Below, in pieces: positions 25,831-34,028 of a DNA stretch of 48,265 nucleotides; the first letter of the stretch is position 1; every line of letters starts with the position of its first letter. The translations under genes were made by a program, and so were the position numbers. The notes below the pieces were generated by a model. It ran no database searches and had not been told where the DNA came from. It saw only the letters and a list, made by a program, of their open reading frames with translations. Source of the DNA: Planctomycetota bacterium (GTDB taxonomy: Bacteria; Planctomycetota; UBA1135; UBA2386); assembly GCA_016795295.1 (NCBI GenBank), contig JAEUHP010000032.1, positions 1-48,265 of the forward strand. Direction: 5' to 3'.

Positions 25831-27122
25831 TGGGTGCGCGCCTGCGCCGCCTGCTGGTCGCTGCGACTTCCCTCCTGGCTGGCTGCACCGGCCTGTTCCA
25901 GCGCGCTCTGCCCGACCAGCCAGACCAGTACCACGTCGTCGCGCCCGTGCGCGACGACCTCTGCATCGGCAGCGCGGCGGTCGACATCACGCCGCCAGTG
26001 GGGGGGTATCTGGGCGGCTTCGGCCTCGGCCGCACCAGCACTGCGGTGCATGCGCCCCTGCAGGTGCGCGCCCTGGTCCTGACCACCGACAGCCGGCGCT
26101 TCGCCATCCTGGGCATCGACAACCTCGGAGTGATGCGCGACGACGTGGATTGGCTGAAATCGGGGCTGCCCGGCTTCGCCATGGGCGACGTGTTCGTCTG
26201 CAGCAGCCACACGCACGCCGGCCCCGATCTGATCGGACTCTGGGGCAGTTACCTGCTCACCACCGGCCGCGATCGCGACCGTGTCGCGCAGCTGCGCGCC
26301 GCCACCACTGCCGCGGTACAGCAGGCACTCGCCGCTGCCGCACCTGCGCAGCTGCTGCGCGGCGAAGCGCGCCTGCCGCCCACCGGTCTGGTGAAGAACA
26401 GCAAGCGCCCGCAGGTGTTCGACCGCCGGGTGGTGGTGTTGCACGCGCGTGCTCGGGACGACGGCCGGCCGCTCGGCACGCTGCTGCAGCTCGTCTGCCA
26501 TCCCGAAGTGCTCGGGCGCGACCACACCGAGCTGAGTCCGGACTTCGTCGGGGCACTGTGCGAGCAGTGGCAAGCGCGTGGCCACGGGCAGGCGGTGTTC
26601 GTCAACGGAGCGCTCGGCGCGATGGTGAGCCCCGCCGTGCAGCCGCGCGATGCCACGGGAGTGGCGAAGTTCGGCGCGGTGGCCTGCACGCTCGCCGAAC
26701 AGGCGCTCGCGTCGGCCAAGCCGCTCGCCGTCGATGCGATCGAAGTGCGGCGTGCGGATCTGTACCTGCCGGTCGAGACGCTCGGTTTCCGGCTCGGGCA
26801 GTTGACGATGGCGCTGCAGCGGCAGCTGTACGACGGGTGCGCGCGCAGTTCGGTCGGCTGGCTGCGGATCGGCGACTTCGAAGCGGTGGCGGTGCCCGGC
26901 GAGCTGGAGCCAACATTGGCGCAGCGACTGCGCGCCGAACTGCACCGGCCGGATCTGGTGGTGTTCGGTCTGTGCGACGACGAGCTGGGGTATCTGCTCG
27001 ACGAACGCGACGCGCGCAATCCGCGTTTTGGTTACGAGCGCTCGATGAGCGTCTGCTTGCGCGCGGGCGAACTGGTCCGCGCGGCGCTCAGCGGCCGAAC
27101 GGCACCGGCAGCCAGCCGTTGA
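25830..27122 (+). CDS. Neutral/alkaline ceramidase-like lipoprotein
   Basis: The 430-residue protein has a lipoprotein signal ending LLAGC (Cys 19) and a domain like the N-terminal catalytic part of neutral/non-lysosomal ceramidase. It starts with IGSAAVDITPPVGG and contains the zinc-site segment VCSSHTHAGPD (His 127, His 129), CHPEVLGRDH, and NGALGAMVSP. It is shorter than full ceramidases (over 600 residues) and lacks the C-terminal Ig-like domain, as is common in bacterial homologues of unknown substrate. Amidase activity on a lipid or another amide is inferred from the fold only. The protein probably faces the periplasm. Its 3' end overlaps the 3' end of the opposite-strand M50 gene by 35 bases. 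Confidence 0.85.
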   Translation: MGARLRRLLVAATSLLAGCTGLFQRALPDQPDQYHVVAPVRDDLCIGSAAVDITPPVGGYLGGFGLGRTSTAVHAPLQVRALVLTTDSRRFAILGIDNLGVMRDDVDWLKSGLPGFAMGDVFVCSSHTHAGPDLIGLWGSYLLTTGRDRDRVAQLRAATTAAVQQALAAAAPAQLLRGEARLPPTGLVKNSKRPQVFDRRVVVLHARARDDGRPLGTLLQLVCHPEVLGRDHTELSPDFVGALCEQWQARGHGQAVFVNGALGAMVSPAVQPRDATGVAKFGAVACTLAEQALASAKPLAVDAIEVRRADLYLPVETLGFRLGQLTMALQRQLYDGCARSSVGWLRIGDFEAVAVPGELEPTLAQRLRAELHRPDLVVFGLCDDELGYLLDERDARNPRFGYERSMSVCLRAGELVRAALSGRTAPAASR

Positions 27123-27729
27123 CCGTGCGGAACACCGGCCAGAACAGGTCGTCTACGTAGCGGATCAGCAGCACGAACACGACCAGCCCCATGTAGGGAA
27201 TGCGCTGCAGCCCGTCGAACAGGTTGCGCGCCGTGCGGCTCAGGCCGCCGAGCACCGCCGCGCCGTCCAGCGGCGGCAGCGGCAGGATGTTGAACACCGC
27301 GAGCAGCAGATTCAGGTAGAGAAACTGCCCGGCGATCTGCCGCACCGCTTCACCCTCGCCCGACGCCGGCCTGCCGAGGAACCACAGGATGGCGAACGCC
27401 AAGGTCGCCAACAGCACGTTGGCGAACGGCCCCGCGGCCGCCATCAGCGCCGCCCGCTTCGGGTGGTGGTGCGCCCAGATCGGGTCGTAGGGTGCGTGCG
27501 CGAAGCCGAACGTCGAGCGCCCGCCCGACAGCAGGAGAGCCACGATCGGCAGGATCAGCATGCCGAACGGCTCGCGCTGGATGTGCGGCAGCGGATTCAG
27601 CGTCACCTGGCCGCCGCGGTAGGCGGTGCGGTCGCCGCCCCAATAGGCCACCAGGGCGTGGGCCGCCTCGTGCACGGTCAGGCTGATGATCAGCGTGACG
27701 AACAGCAGGGTCGCGTCTTGCCAGTTCAT
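27088..27729 (-). CDS. M50-family site-2-type intramembrane metalloprotease
   Basis: The 213-residue protein is almost all membrane helices. It carries the zinc motif HEAAH (His 20, Glu 21, His 24) in the first helix and the third-ligand segment NILPLPPLDG (147-156, Asp 155), both typical of site-2 protease/peptidase M50 enzymes of the short Rv-like type without PDZ domains. Such proteases cut other membrane proteins within the bilayer; the substrate here is unknown. The ATG overlaps the stop of xseB as ATGA, so it is translated from the xseA-xseB message. The stop lies inside the convergent ceramidase-like gene. Confidence 0.9.
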   Translation of the reverse strand: MNWQDATLLFVTLIISLTVHEAAHALVAYWGGDRTAYRGGQVTLNPLPHIQREPFGMLILPIVALLLSGGRSTFGFAHAPYDPIWAHHHPKRAALMAAAGPFANVLLATLAFAILWFLGRPASGEGEAVRQIAGQFLYLNLLLAVFNILPLPPLDGAAVLGGLSRTARNLFDGLQRIPYMGLVVFVLLIRYVDDLFWPVFRTVNGWLPVPFGR

Positions 27730-28010
27730 GCGTCCTCGTCCTCGTCCTTGGGCGCGCGTGCGCGGCGTGGGGCTGCCGCTTCGGCCTCGGCCGCGGCGGT
27801 CAGTTCGGCCGTCACCTTCTGCACCTTGGTCTCGGTGGCGGCGAGTTTGCTGCGGCAGACGTCGAGCAGCAACGCGGCGCGTTCGACCTTCTCCGACAGC
27901 ACGTCGAGATCGATGCCGCCCGATTCGATCTCTTGCAGGATCGCCTCGAGCTCGGCGCTGGCGGCGGCGTAGCCCGGCTCGTCGCCGGCTTTCTTCTTCT
28001 TGTCGGTCAT
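27726..28010 (-). CDS. xseB: Exodeoxyribonuclease VII small subunit
   Basis: At 94 residues this is the usual size of XseB. The core helices read YAAASAELEAILQEIESG and LDVLSEKVERAALLLDVCRSKL, matching the family pattern (E-LE-IV--LE-G---L--SL). It has a Lys-rich start (TDKKKK) and an acidic tail. It forms a complex with the large subunit XseA that degrades single-stranded DNA to acid-soluble oligonucleotides. Its ATG overlaps the xseA stop and its own stop overlaps the M50 gene, each by 4 bases. Confidence 0.93.
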   Translation of the reverse strand: MTDKKKKAGDEPGYAAASAELEAILQEIESGGIDLDVLSEKVERAALLLDVCRSKLAATETKVQKVTAELTAAAEAEAAAPRRARAPKDEDEDA

Positions 28011-29686
28011 GGGGTGTTGGGGCGCACGGACAATACCTGCGCAGCGATGCGGCCGTCGCGAAAGCGCAGCTCGATCTGGGCAGCGGGCGCGAGGCGTGCG
28101 GCGTCGGGGGCCACGCGGCCGTCTTGGGTGTGCACCATGGCGAAGCCGCGGCGCAGCACGGCGGCGGGATCGAGCAGGCGCAACCTGGCTTGCTGCTCGG
28201 CGAGCGCACTGTGGGTGCGTTCGAGCTTGTAGGCGGTGGCGGTGGCGAGGCGGCGCGCGGTGGTCGCGAGACCGGTGCGTTCGCGCTGCAGCAGCCACTG
28301 CACGGCGGTCGTGGTGCCGCGAGCGGTGGCGACCAGCGCCAGGCGCGCCTGGTGCACGCGGCGCTGTGCCGAGAGCGCGAGCCGGCGGCCCTGATGGGTC
28401 AGGTGGCGCTGTTCGCGGTCGAGGTGGTTCTGCACGGCCTCGGCGAGGCGCAGGCCCTGTTCGTGCACGTGGTGGCGCGCATCGAGAGCGGCGGCGACCA
28501 GCAGTTCGGCCAGCGCGGTCGGGGTCTTGGCCGAATGCGCGATCAGGTCGAGCACCGACTCGTCGCGTTGGTGGCCGATGCCGACCAGGATCTTCAGCGG
28601 GTGGCGAGCCACCGCGAACGCCACGTCGCGGTCGTCGAACCCGCCGAGGTCGGTGCGCGAACCGCCGCCGCGCACGATGCACAGCGCGTCGAACTGCACG
28701 GCATGCGCGGCGAACCAGCGCAGGCCCGCGAGCAGCGTCGGCCGCAGTTCGGCGCCCTGCACCTTGATCGGCAGCAGCGTGACGTCGAAGCCGAGCGGCG
28801 CTTCGTGCAGGTGCTGCAAGAAGTCGTGCCAGCCGTCGGCGTCGGGGCTGCTGAGCACGCCGAGCCGCAGGGCCGGCACGGGCAGACCCAGCGAACGGTT
28901 GCGGTGGTAGAGGCCCTGGTCGCGCAGGTCGCGCAGCAGTTGTTGGCGGGCCAGCGCCAGTTTGCCCAGCGTGAAACTCGGATCGAGGTCTTGCACCACC
29001 ACCTGGAAGCGGCCCGTGCCGACGTAGAAGTCGATCTTGACCAGGACGCGGACTTCGACGCCGTCGCGCAGGGCCGCACCGTCGTCGGCGGCGAGTTTCT
29101 GGGCGAGCCGTTCGGCCGTGCTGCCGAACAGGGCCACTTCGACCACCGCCAGCGGGCGCGGCTGCTGCGGCGCTTTCTCCACCAGCTGGAAGAAACGGTG
29201 TTGGCGGCCCGCACTCTTGTCGAAGTCGGCGACTTCGCCGCACAGCCAGAAACTGTCCGGGAACTGCCGGCGCAGGCCGTCGCGCACCAGGGTGTTGAGC
29301 TGCGAGATGCGCAGGGTCGGTGGTGCGTCGGCTGGGACCTCGGCCGAGTGCGCGGCGGGGGCCGCGGCTCCGGCGAGCGGCAAGCTGGCCTGGCGCGGGG
29401 CGCGGTCGCGAGGCGCGGCTTCGAGCTTCGGGGGCTGCGGCGTCGGCGCGGCCTGGCCCAGGGTGCCGGCCAGCAGCGCGGGCACTTCCGGCGCGAAGTC
29501 GAACAGATGCCGGCTCAGCGCCTGGTAGACCGCGGTCACCTGGCTGCTCGGCACGCGCCAGCACTTCTGCTTCGGGTCCCAGCGCCGCCCCGGCAGCTCC
29601 TTGACCACGGCGACCAGGTCTTCCCGGTACGGAAAGCGGATCACCAGCTGCTGCTGGTCCGGGTCGAATTCGACGGAACCGCTCAT
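28007..29686 (-). CDS. xseA: Exodeoxyribonuclease VII large subunit with extra N-terminal HARP-like domain
   Basis: This is the catalytic subunit of exonuclease VII (559 residues; E. coli XseA has 456). An OB fold starts near residue 125 (LRISQLNTLVRDGL, then WLCGEVADF). The core shows LGVLSSPDADGWHDF, VRGGGSRTDLGGFDD, GIGHQRDESVLDLIAHSAKTPTALAE, a long coiled-coil and the C-terminal LDPAAVLRRGFAMV. All are family hallmarks, slightly diverged (GHQRD where GHE.D is usual). The extra N-terminal 60 residues contain VIRFPYREDLVAVVKELPG and WDPKQKCWRVP, the pattern of a HARP-like domain of SMARCAL1 and related helicases. A Pro/Ala linker joins it to the OB fold. Together with XseB it acts in DNA repair. 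Confidence 0.92.
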   Translation of the reverse strand: MSGSVEFDPDQQQLVIRFPYREDLVAVVKELPGRRWDPKQKCWRVPSSQVTAVYQALSRHLFDFAPEVPALLAGTLGQAAPTPQPPKLEAAPRDRAPRQASLPLAGAAAPAAHSAEVPADAPPTLRISQLNTLVRDGLRRQFPDSFWLCGEVADFDKSAGRQHRFFQLVEKAPQQPRPLAVVEVALFGSTAERLAQKLAADDGAALRDGVEVRVLVKIDFYVGTGRFQVVVQDLDPSFTLGKLALARQQLLRDLRDQGLYHRNRSLGLPVPALRLGVLSSPDADGWHDFLQHLHEAPLGFDVTLLPIKVQGAELRPTLLAGLRWFAAHAVQFDALCIVRGGGSRTDLGGFDDRDVAFAVARHPLKILVGIGHQRDESVLDLIAHSAKTPTALAELLVAAALDARHHVHEQGLRLAEAVQNHLDREQRHLTHQGRRLALSAQRRVHQARLALVATARGTTTAVQWLLQRERTGLATTARRLATATAYKLERTHSALAEQQARLRLLDPAAVLRRGFAMVHTQDGRVAPDAARLAPAAQIELRFRDGRIAAQVLSVRPNTP

Positions 29687-29696
29687 CGGCCGCCGT

Positions 29697-30326
29697 TCAT
29701 ACTGGATCGCCGGGAGCGAGCAGCGCAGAAACCGCGGTGCGTGCGGCCGCTGCGGCCTCGGCGAGTGCGATCGGCCGGCCCGCGGCCCGGCTCAGGTCGG
29801 TCATCACGTTCGGATCGAGGCCGCACGGCCGCACCTGGTGCCACGGCCCGAGGTCCATCGCCACGTTCACGGCGATGCCGTGCAGGTTGGCCCAGCGTTT
29901 CACCGCGACGCCGATCGACGCGAACTTACGGGCGCCGGCGAACACGCCGGTGCCGTCGACGGACGGCGTCCAGGCCACGCCGAACGCTGCGGCGATGGCG
30001 CCGCCGAACGCCTCCAGGCGGCGCAGCCAATCGTGCACGTCGCGGCGCGGCAGTGGCACGATCGGGTAGACGACCAGTTGGCCAGGGCCGTGGTAGGTGA
30101 TCTTGCCGCCGCGTTCGATCGGCACCACGGCTGGACCGAGCTGTTCGGGTGGCGTGCCGCGCCCGGCGGTGTAGACCGGTTCGTGTTCGACCAGCCAGAC
30201 TTCGCCCGGGGCGCCGTTCTGCACGGCCTGGTGCAGCTGGCGCATGCGTTCGAGCACCGGTGGGTAGGAAGCACGGCCGAGGTCGAGGATGGCGACGGTC
30301 ACGCGCGGGAGGGTAGCCGAAGCCAT
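29697..30326 (-). CDS. lipB: Octanoyl-[ACP]:protein octanoyltransferase (lipoate biosynthesis)
   Basis: LipB moves octanoate from acyl carrier protein to the lipoyl domains of 2-oxoacid dehydrogenases and the glycine cleavage H protein; LipA then inserts sulfur. The 209-residue sequence has VEHEPVYTAGRG, the signature RGGKITYHGPGQLVVYP, ARKFASIGV with the catalytic Lys 134, and VRPCGLDP with the acyl-accepting Cys 168. These positions are one less than in E. coli LipB (135 and 169). The ATG at 30326 is given; a GTG at 30302 would start MTVAILDLG, closer to the family's common N-terminus, and has TACCCT six bases ahead, so it is a real alternative. It is 10 bases downstream of the xseA start and runs toward it; both genes are on the minus strand. 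Confidence 0.95.
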   Translation of the reverse strand: MASATLPRVTVAILDLGRASYPPVLERMRQLHQAVQNGAPGEVWLVEHEPVYTAGRGTPPEQLGPAVVPIERGGKITYHGPGQLVVYPIVPLPRRDVHDWLRRLEAFGGAIAAAFGVAWTPSVDGTGVFAGARKFASIGVAVKRWANLHGIAVNVAMDLGPWHQVRPCGLDPNVMTDLSRAAGRPIALAEAAAAARTAVSALLAPGDPV

Positions 30327-30385
30327 GCCGGGGCGCTGCCGCAGGTCGGGTTCCTTGCGCGCCGAGGAACCAGTCGACAGCGGCC

Positions 30386-30808
30386 ATGTGCGCGGCGACA
30401 CTGCCGGCCACCGTGGTCGTCGTCGCCTCCCTGTTCTGCGTATTCGGGCTGCAACAGCTCAGCGTGCAGCCCTATCCAGCCGTGGTCGGCGAGCCCGTGC
30501 GCATCGTTGCCACCCGCGCCACGGCCGGGGGCGGGGCCCCGCCGCAGCCGCTGTCGGGCCTGCCGCTCGAAGTCGAACTGCCCGACGGCTCGCGCCGGCC
30601 GATCGCGGCCACCGGGGCCGATGGTGCCGCCACCTTCACGCCGGAGCACACCGGGACCTTCGTCTACCGCACCGAGGTCGACGGCGTCGCGTTGGTGGCA
30701 CCGCATCGCGTGGTGGCCAAGCGTCGCCCGTGGCTCGTGGCCTTGGCCTGCACGCCGCTGGGCCTGCTGCTGCTCTGGCGCCACCTGCGGCCGCGGCCGG
30801 CACGATGA
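30386..30808 (+). CDS. Small membrane protein with Ig-like domain
   Basis: This 140-residue protein has an N-terminal membrane helix or signal (about 7-24), an Ig-like beta domain (about 28-110) and a C-terminal membrane helix (about 116-131) flanked by basic residues (KRR before, RPRPAR after). The beta domain has the PYPAVVGEPVRI start and a TGADGAATFTPEHTG turn, a pattern seen in nickel-transport-like, DUF4198-like and other carbohydrate or structural domains. Function unknown. Its stop overlaps the ATG of the Nudix gene by 4 bases, so they share a message, but the two functions do not suggest a joint role. It is divergent from lipB. Confidence 0.6.
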   Translation: MCAATLPATVVVVASLFCVFGLQQLSVQPYPAVVGEPVRIVATRATAGGGAPPQPLSGLPLEVELPDGSRRPIAATGADGAATFTPEHTGTFVYRTEVDGVALVAPHRVVAKRRPWLVALACTPLGLLLLWRHLRPRPAR

Positions 30809-31674
30809 GTGGCGGTTTGGACGTGCGCGCGGGCCTCGCGCGCCGGTTGGCCGCCTGCGACCACGCCGACCTGGGCTCGTTCGTGCCGTGGTACGTGGCC
30901 GGAGTGGCCGTGGGCCACGTGCACCGCGAACGGGTGCCGCTGCTGCTGGCGCCCGGCGAGCCGTTCGAGCAGCGCGATGGGCGACTGGTCCTGCGCGGCA
31001 GCGATTTCGCCGCGCGCAGCGAGTTGCTCGCCGGTTGCGTGCAGCGCTTGGTGGCGCGTGGCGAGTTGCGCCCCGAACTCGGTGAGCACTACGCCGTCGC
31101 CGGGGCGTTCGATCCGGAGCCGCGCCTGCAGATCGATCGCACGGCGGTGGCCTGGTTCGGCGTGCGCGCGGCAGGCGTGCACATGAACGGCTTCGTGCGC
31201 ACCGCGGTTGGCCTGGAGCTGTGGGTGGCGGTGCGGTCGAAGACCAAGCGTTCGCATCCGGGCCAGCTCGACAACCTCGTGGCGGGGGGCGCGGCGATCG
31301 GGCTCGCGCCGCGGCAGACGCTGGTCAAGGAGTGCCATGAGGAGGCAGGCATCCCGGCGGACCTCGCCGCCCGTGCGCTGGCGGTGGGGGCGATCCGCTA
31401 CGTGCTGCAGGACGGGCGGTCGCTGAAGCCCGACCGGCTGGACCTGTTCGATCTGGAACTGCCCGCGGACTTCGTGCCCCGCGCCGTCGACGGCGAGGTG
31501 GATTCGTTCGCCCGGTGGCCCCTCGAACGGGTGGCCGCTTCGGTGCTCGGCGACGGGCCCTGGAAGCCGAACTGCGCGCTGGTCGTGGTGGACTTCTTGC
31601 TGCGGTGCGGGGTGCTGGACGGCTGGCTCGACGGGAGCGAGCGGCTCGCGCTGTGGCGGCGGTTGCGCGGCTGA
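30805..31674 (+). CDS. Nudix hydrolase with DUF4743-like N-terminal domain
   Basis: The 289-residue protein has two parts. The first 110 residues are a helical DUF4743-like region (FVPWYVAGVAVGHVH and VAGAFDPEP). The rest is a Nudix fold with LDNLVAGGAAIGLAP and the metal-binding box KECHEEAGI (175-183). The box differs from the classical form: the first Glu is replaced (Leu 167) and Lys stands for Arg, as in the thiamine pyrophosphokinase-linked Nudix group (yeast Tnr3, plant NUDT24). Those proteins hydrolyse oxidised or damaged thiamine diphosphate. The same role is inferred here from the domain pair, without direct evidence. Confidence 0.85.
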   Translation: MSGGLDVRAGLARRLAACDHADLGSFVPWYVAGVAVGHVHRERVPLLLAPGEPFEQRDGRLVLRGSDFAARSELLAGCVQRLVARGELRPELGEHYAVAGAFDPEPRLQIDRTAVAWFGVRAAGVHMNGFVRTAVGLELWVAVRSKTKRSHPGQLDNLVAGGAAIGLAPRQTLVKECHEEAGIPADLAARALAVGAIRYVLQDGRSLKPDRLDLFDLELPADFVPRAVDGEVDSFARWPLERVAASVLGDGPWKPNCALVVVDFLLRCGVLDGWLDGSERLALWRRLRG

Positions 31675-31762
31675 GGTCGGCTGTGGGCGGCACCCGTCGG
31701 GTGTGATCCGCGGCCGAGCCCGCCGGCCCACGCCGCGCGCCGCGCGAACGGCTGGCGCCTGC

Positions 31763-32743
31763 TCAGGGCAGCGCGAGTGCGTGCCCGAGCAGTTCGCGGC
31801 CTTCTGGCGAACTCGCGAAGCCGATCCAGCGCTGCGCGGCACCTGCGGCCGGTCCGGTGGTCACCAGTTGCAGCGAGACGCCGTATGGGTAGGCCCCGCT
31901 GGCGAACGCCGCTGGCGTCGGCGGCACCCGGTCGATCGCCAGGAGCCGCACACCGGTGCCGAGGCCCGGGCCCTGGGCCGGCACCCGCACCACGGCGATT
32001 GCCCCCGGCTCGCGGCGCAACTGCCGCGCCACCAGCTCCAGATCCCCGACGCGCAGCGAGTTGCTGGCGAAGCGGTCGCCCGGCACCAGAGCGCGCGCCG
32101 CGCGCGCTGCGGTGGGCTGGTGGGCGGGTGCCACCACGGCGATCGGCCCCAGCTCGAAACCCAGTTGCCGCCAGTCCACCAGTTCGCCGGTGAGCACCTG
32201 CCGCAGCAGATCGCGGCTCAGCGAGTGGACCGGCGAGTCACTGGCCATCGCAACCGCCCAGAGTTCGGTGCCGAACGGCACGCCCCGGAGTCCGGCGTGC
32301 TGGTCCTGGGGTGTGAGCTGCCCGGCGAACAGGACCGCATCGGCCCGGCCGACCATCAGCCCCTCGAGCGCTTCCCGGGCGCCCACGGCCACGAACTCGG
32401 CGTCGACCTCTGGGCACGCGGCGGCGAAGCCACGTTCGACCAGATCGCCCATGGCATCGCGGGCATCGGTGGCGACTGCCAGCGAACACCGGGGACGCTG
32501 CGGCGGAGCTTGGCGGGCGGTCTCGGCCAATGGCGCCGGCGCGGTGGCGGGCGGCAGATCCACGCTCTCGGGCAGCAGCAGCGGCGACTCCGGGTGGCGC
32601 AAGCGGCCGGCGGCGAGCGCGGCTCGGTAGACCTCACGCGGGTCCGGTTCGGGTTCGGCCGCGCAGGCGATGCCCAACACCGCCAGCGTGGCGACGGCCG
32701 CGCCCGAAAGGGCCAACGGCTGCAGATTGGTTCTTGTTCCCAC
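31763..32743 (-). CDS. PstS-like periplasmic phosphate-binding-type protein
   Basis: The 326-residue protein has a secretion signal (hydrophobic core near 10-28, ending IACAAEPEP) and a type II periplasmic-binding fold. Segments such as LAVATDARDAMGDLVERGFAAA, GADAVLFAGQ-like text, VHSLSRDLLRQVLTGELVDW and GIAVVRVP are close to the phosphate ABC transporter binding protein PstS and its 'substrate-binding' relatives. No PstCAB genes are next to it, so it may be a stand-alone sensor or surface-binding protein. A clear GAGGA ribosome-binding site (32753-32749) lies 5 bases before the GTG at 32743 and decides the start. Confidence 0.75.
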   Translation of the reverse strand: MGTRTNLQPLALSGAAVATLAVLGIACAAEPEPDPREVYRAALAAGRLRHPESPLLLPESVDLPPATAPAPLAETARQAPPQRPRCSLAVATDARDAMGDLVERGFAAACPEVDAEFVAVGAREALEGLMVGRADAVLFAGQLTPQDQHAGLRGVPFGTELWAVAMASDSPVHSLSRDLLRQVLTGELVDWRQLGFELGPIAVVAPAHQPTAARAARALVPGDRFASNSLRVGDLELVARQLRREPGAIAVVRVPAQGPGLGTGVRLLAIDRVPPTPAAFASGAYPYGVSLQLVTTGPAAGAAQRWIGFASSPEGRELLGHALALP

Positions 32744-32939
32744 AGTGTTCCTCAGGACTGTGGGGATATCGGACAGGGGTGAGCCAGCTGTCGGAGAACG
32801 CAACGGTGCGGTGCGCGAACTGGCCGTGGCAGCGGCGCCGCGGCCCGCGACGAAATCCGCCGGCGAGCTCAAGTGGGCGGTCCAGAGGGGCGGCGACAGC
32901 TGGTTGACCGGCCCGGTGTGGTTCGCCATCGTGCGCGCC

Positions 32940-33935
32940 ATGGCCACCTCTGCTCGTGGGCGCTCGACCTGGCGCCGGCGCTTCGCCGCGTTGCTCGGCG
33001 CCACCCTGGTGGCCCTGGCGCTGGGCGAAGGTCTGGTGCGCGCCTGGGGGGCGCTGCGCGCGCGGCCGGGTCCCGCCGAGTTCCTCGAGTACGATCCCGA
33101 ACTCGGCTGGCGCAACCGGCCCGGCCACGACGGCCGCCATGCCACGGCCGATTTCGACGTCGTCGTGCGTTTCGACGCCGAAGGGGCCCGCTGTGCCGAA
33201 GTGGGGACGCCCGTGCCGGAAACACCGGACGGGGTGTTGGCGGTGGGCGATTCGATGACCTTCGGCTGGGGCGTCGCGGCCGAGCAGGCGTTCGCGGCAC
33301 GACTCGGGGCACGGCTCGGCCTGCCGGTGCGCAACTTCGGCGTCAGCGGCTTCGGCCCGGACCAGCAGCTGCTGTTGCTGCGTCGGCTGCTGGCCAGAGC
33401 GCGGCCGCGCCTGGTGGTCGTTCTGCACCAGGAGAACGACGTGGTCGAGGTGACCCAGCGCTGGGCGTATGGCCGCTACAAGCCGGCGTTCGAGCTGGAC
33501 GGCGAACGGTTGCAGTTGGTCGGCTCGCCCGTGCCGTGGTCGTGGTTGGCCGAATACTCGGACCTGTGGCGCACGGTGCAGAAGCGCGCTGGCGCCATGC
33601 ACACCCAGGCGATCGCCACCCCGGAACGGGCACGCGGTCGCGAGCTGGTGCGGCACCTCTACCGCGCGATGGCGGAGGCGTGCAACACGGCCGGTACCAA
33701 TCTGGTGGTGGTCTGTGCCGATGCCGGCTGGTTGGTCGAAAGCGTCGCGTTGGCCGGTCTGCGCGTCTGCAACCTGACCAAGCTGCTGGCCGATCTGGCG
33801 GCGTCGGGGCCGCTGACGTTCGGCGCCGACCCGCATTGGTTGCCTGCGGTGCACGGCGCCGTGGCCGCGGCCATCGCCGACCAGGTTCTGGCTCGCCAGT
33901 GGTTGGCGGCTCCGGCAGCGACCACCGGCCGCTGA
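32940..33935 (+). CDS. SGNH/GDSL-family hydrolase
   Basis: The 331-residue protein has an N-terminal basic stretch and membrane or signal segment (about 14-30). It then has the SGNH hydrolase blocks: GDSMTFGWG with the nucleophile Ser 105, NFGVSGFGPDQQLL (block II Gly), HQENDVVE (block III Asn) and DPHW near the end with Asp 297 and His 299 as the other triad members. These enzymes are esterases, acetyl transfer-linked or cell-wall sugar modifying enzymes; the substrate cannot be told. It lies next to the flagellin genes, convergent with the first one, so a link to flagellar glycan modification is possible but not shown. It is divergent from the PstS-like gene. Confidence 0.85.
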   Translation: MATSARGRSTWRRRFAALLGATLVALALGEGLVRAWGALRARPGPAEFLEYDPELGWRNRPGHDGRHATADFDVVVRFDAEGARCAEVGTPVPETPDGVLAVGDSMTFGWGVAAEQAFAARLGARLGLPVRNFGVSGFGPDQQLLLLRRLLARARPRLVVVLHQENDVVEVTQRWAYGRYKPAFELDGERLQLVGSPVPWSWLAEYSDLWRTVQKRAGAMHTQAIATPERARGRELVRHLYRAMAEACNTAGTNLVVVCADAGWLVESVALAGLRVCNLTKLLADLAASGPLTFGADPHWLPAVHGAVAAAIADQVLARQWLAAPAATTGR

Positions 33936-33959
33936 CGCGCGGGCCGGTCTTGGACGGTG

Positions 33960-33977
33960 GCGTGGCGGCCACCACGC
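33960..33977. terminator. Weak hairpin between the convergent SGNH and flagellin genes
   Basis: GCGTGG and CCACGC enclose a 6-base loop (CGGCCA). Neither side has a U-run, so it is only a candidate terminator in the 95-base gap. Confidence 0.3.
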
Positions 33978-34028
33978 GCGCGGCGCCGTCGGCGCGGTGC
34001 GCCGGCGTGCCGCGGTGCGCGCGGTTGC

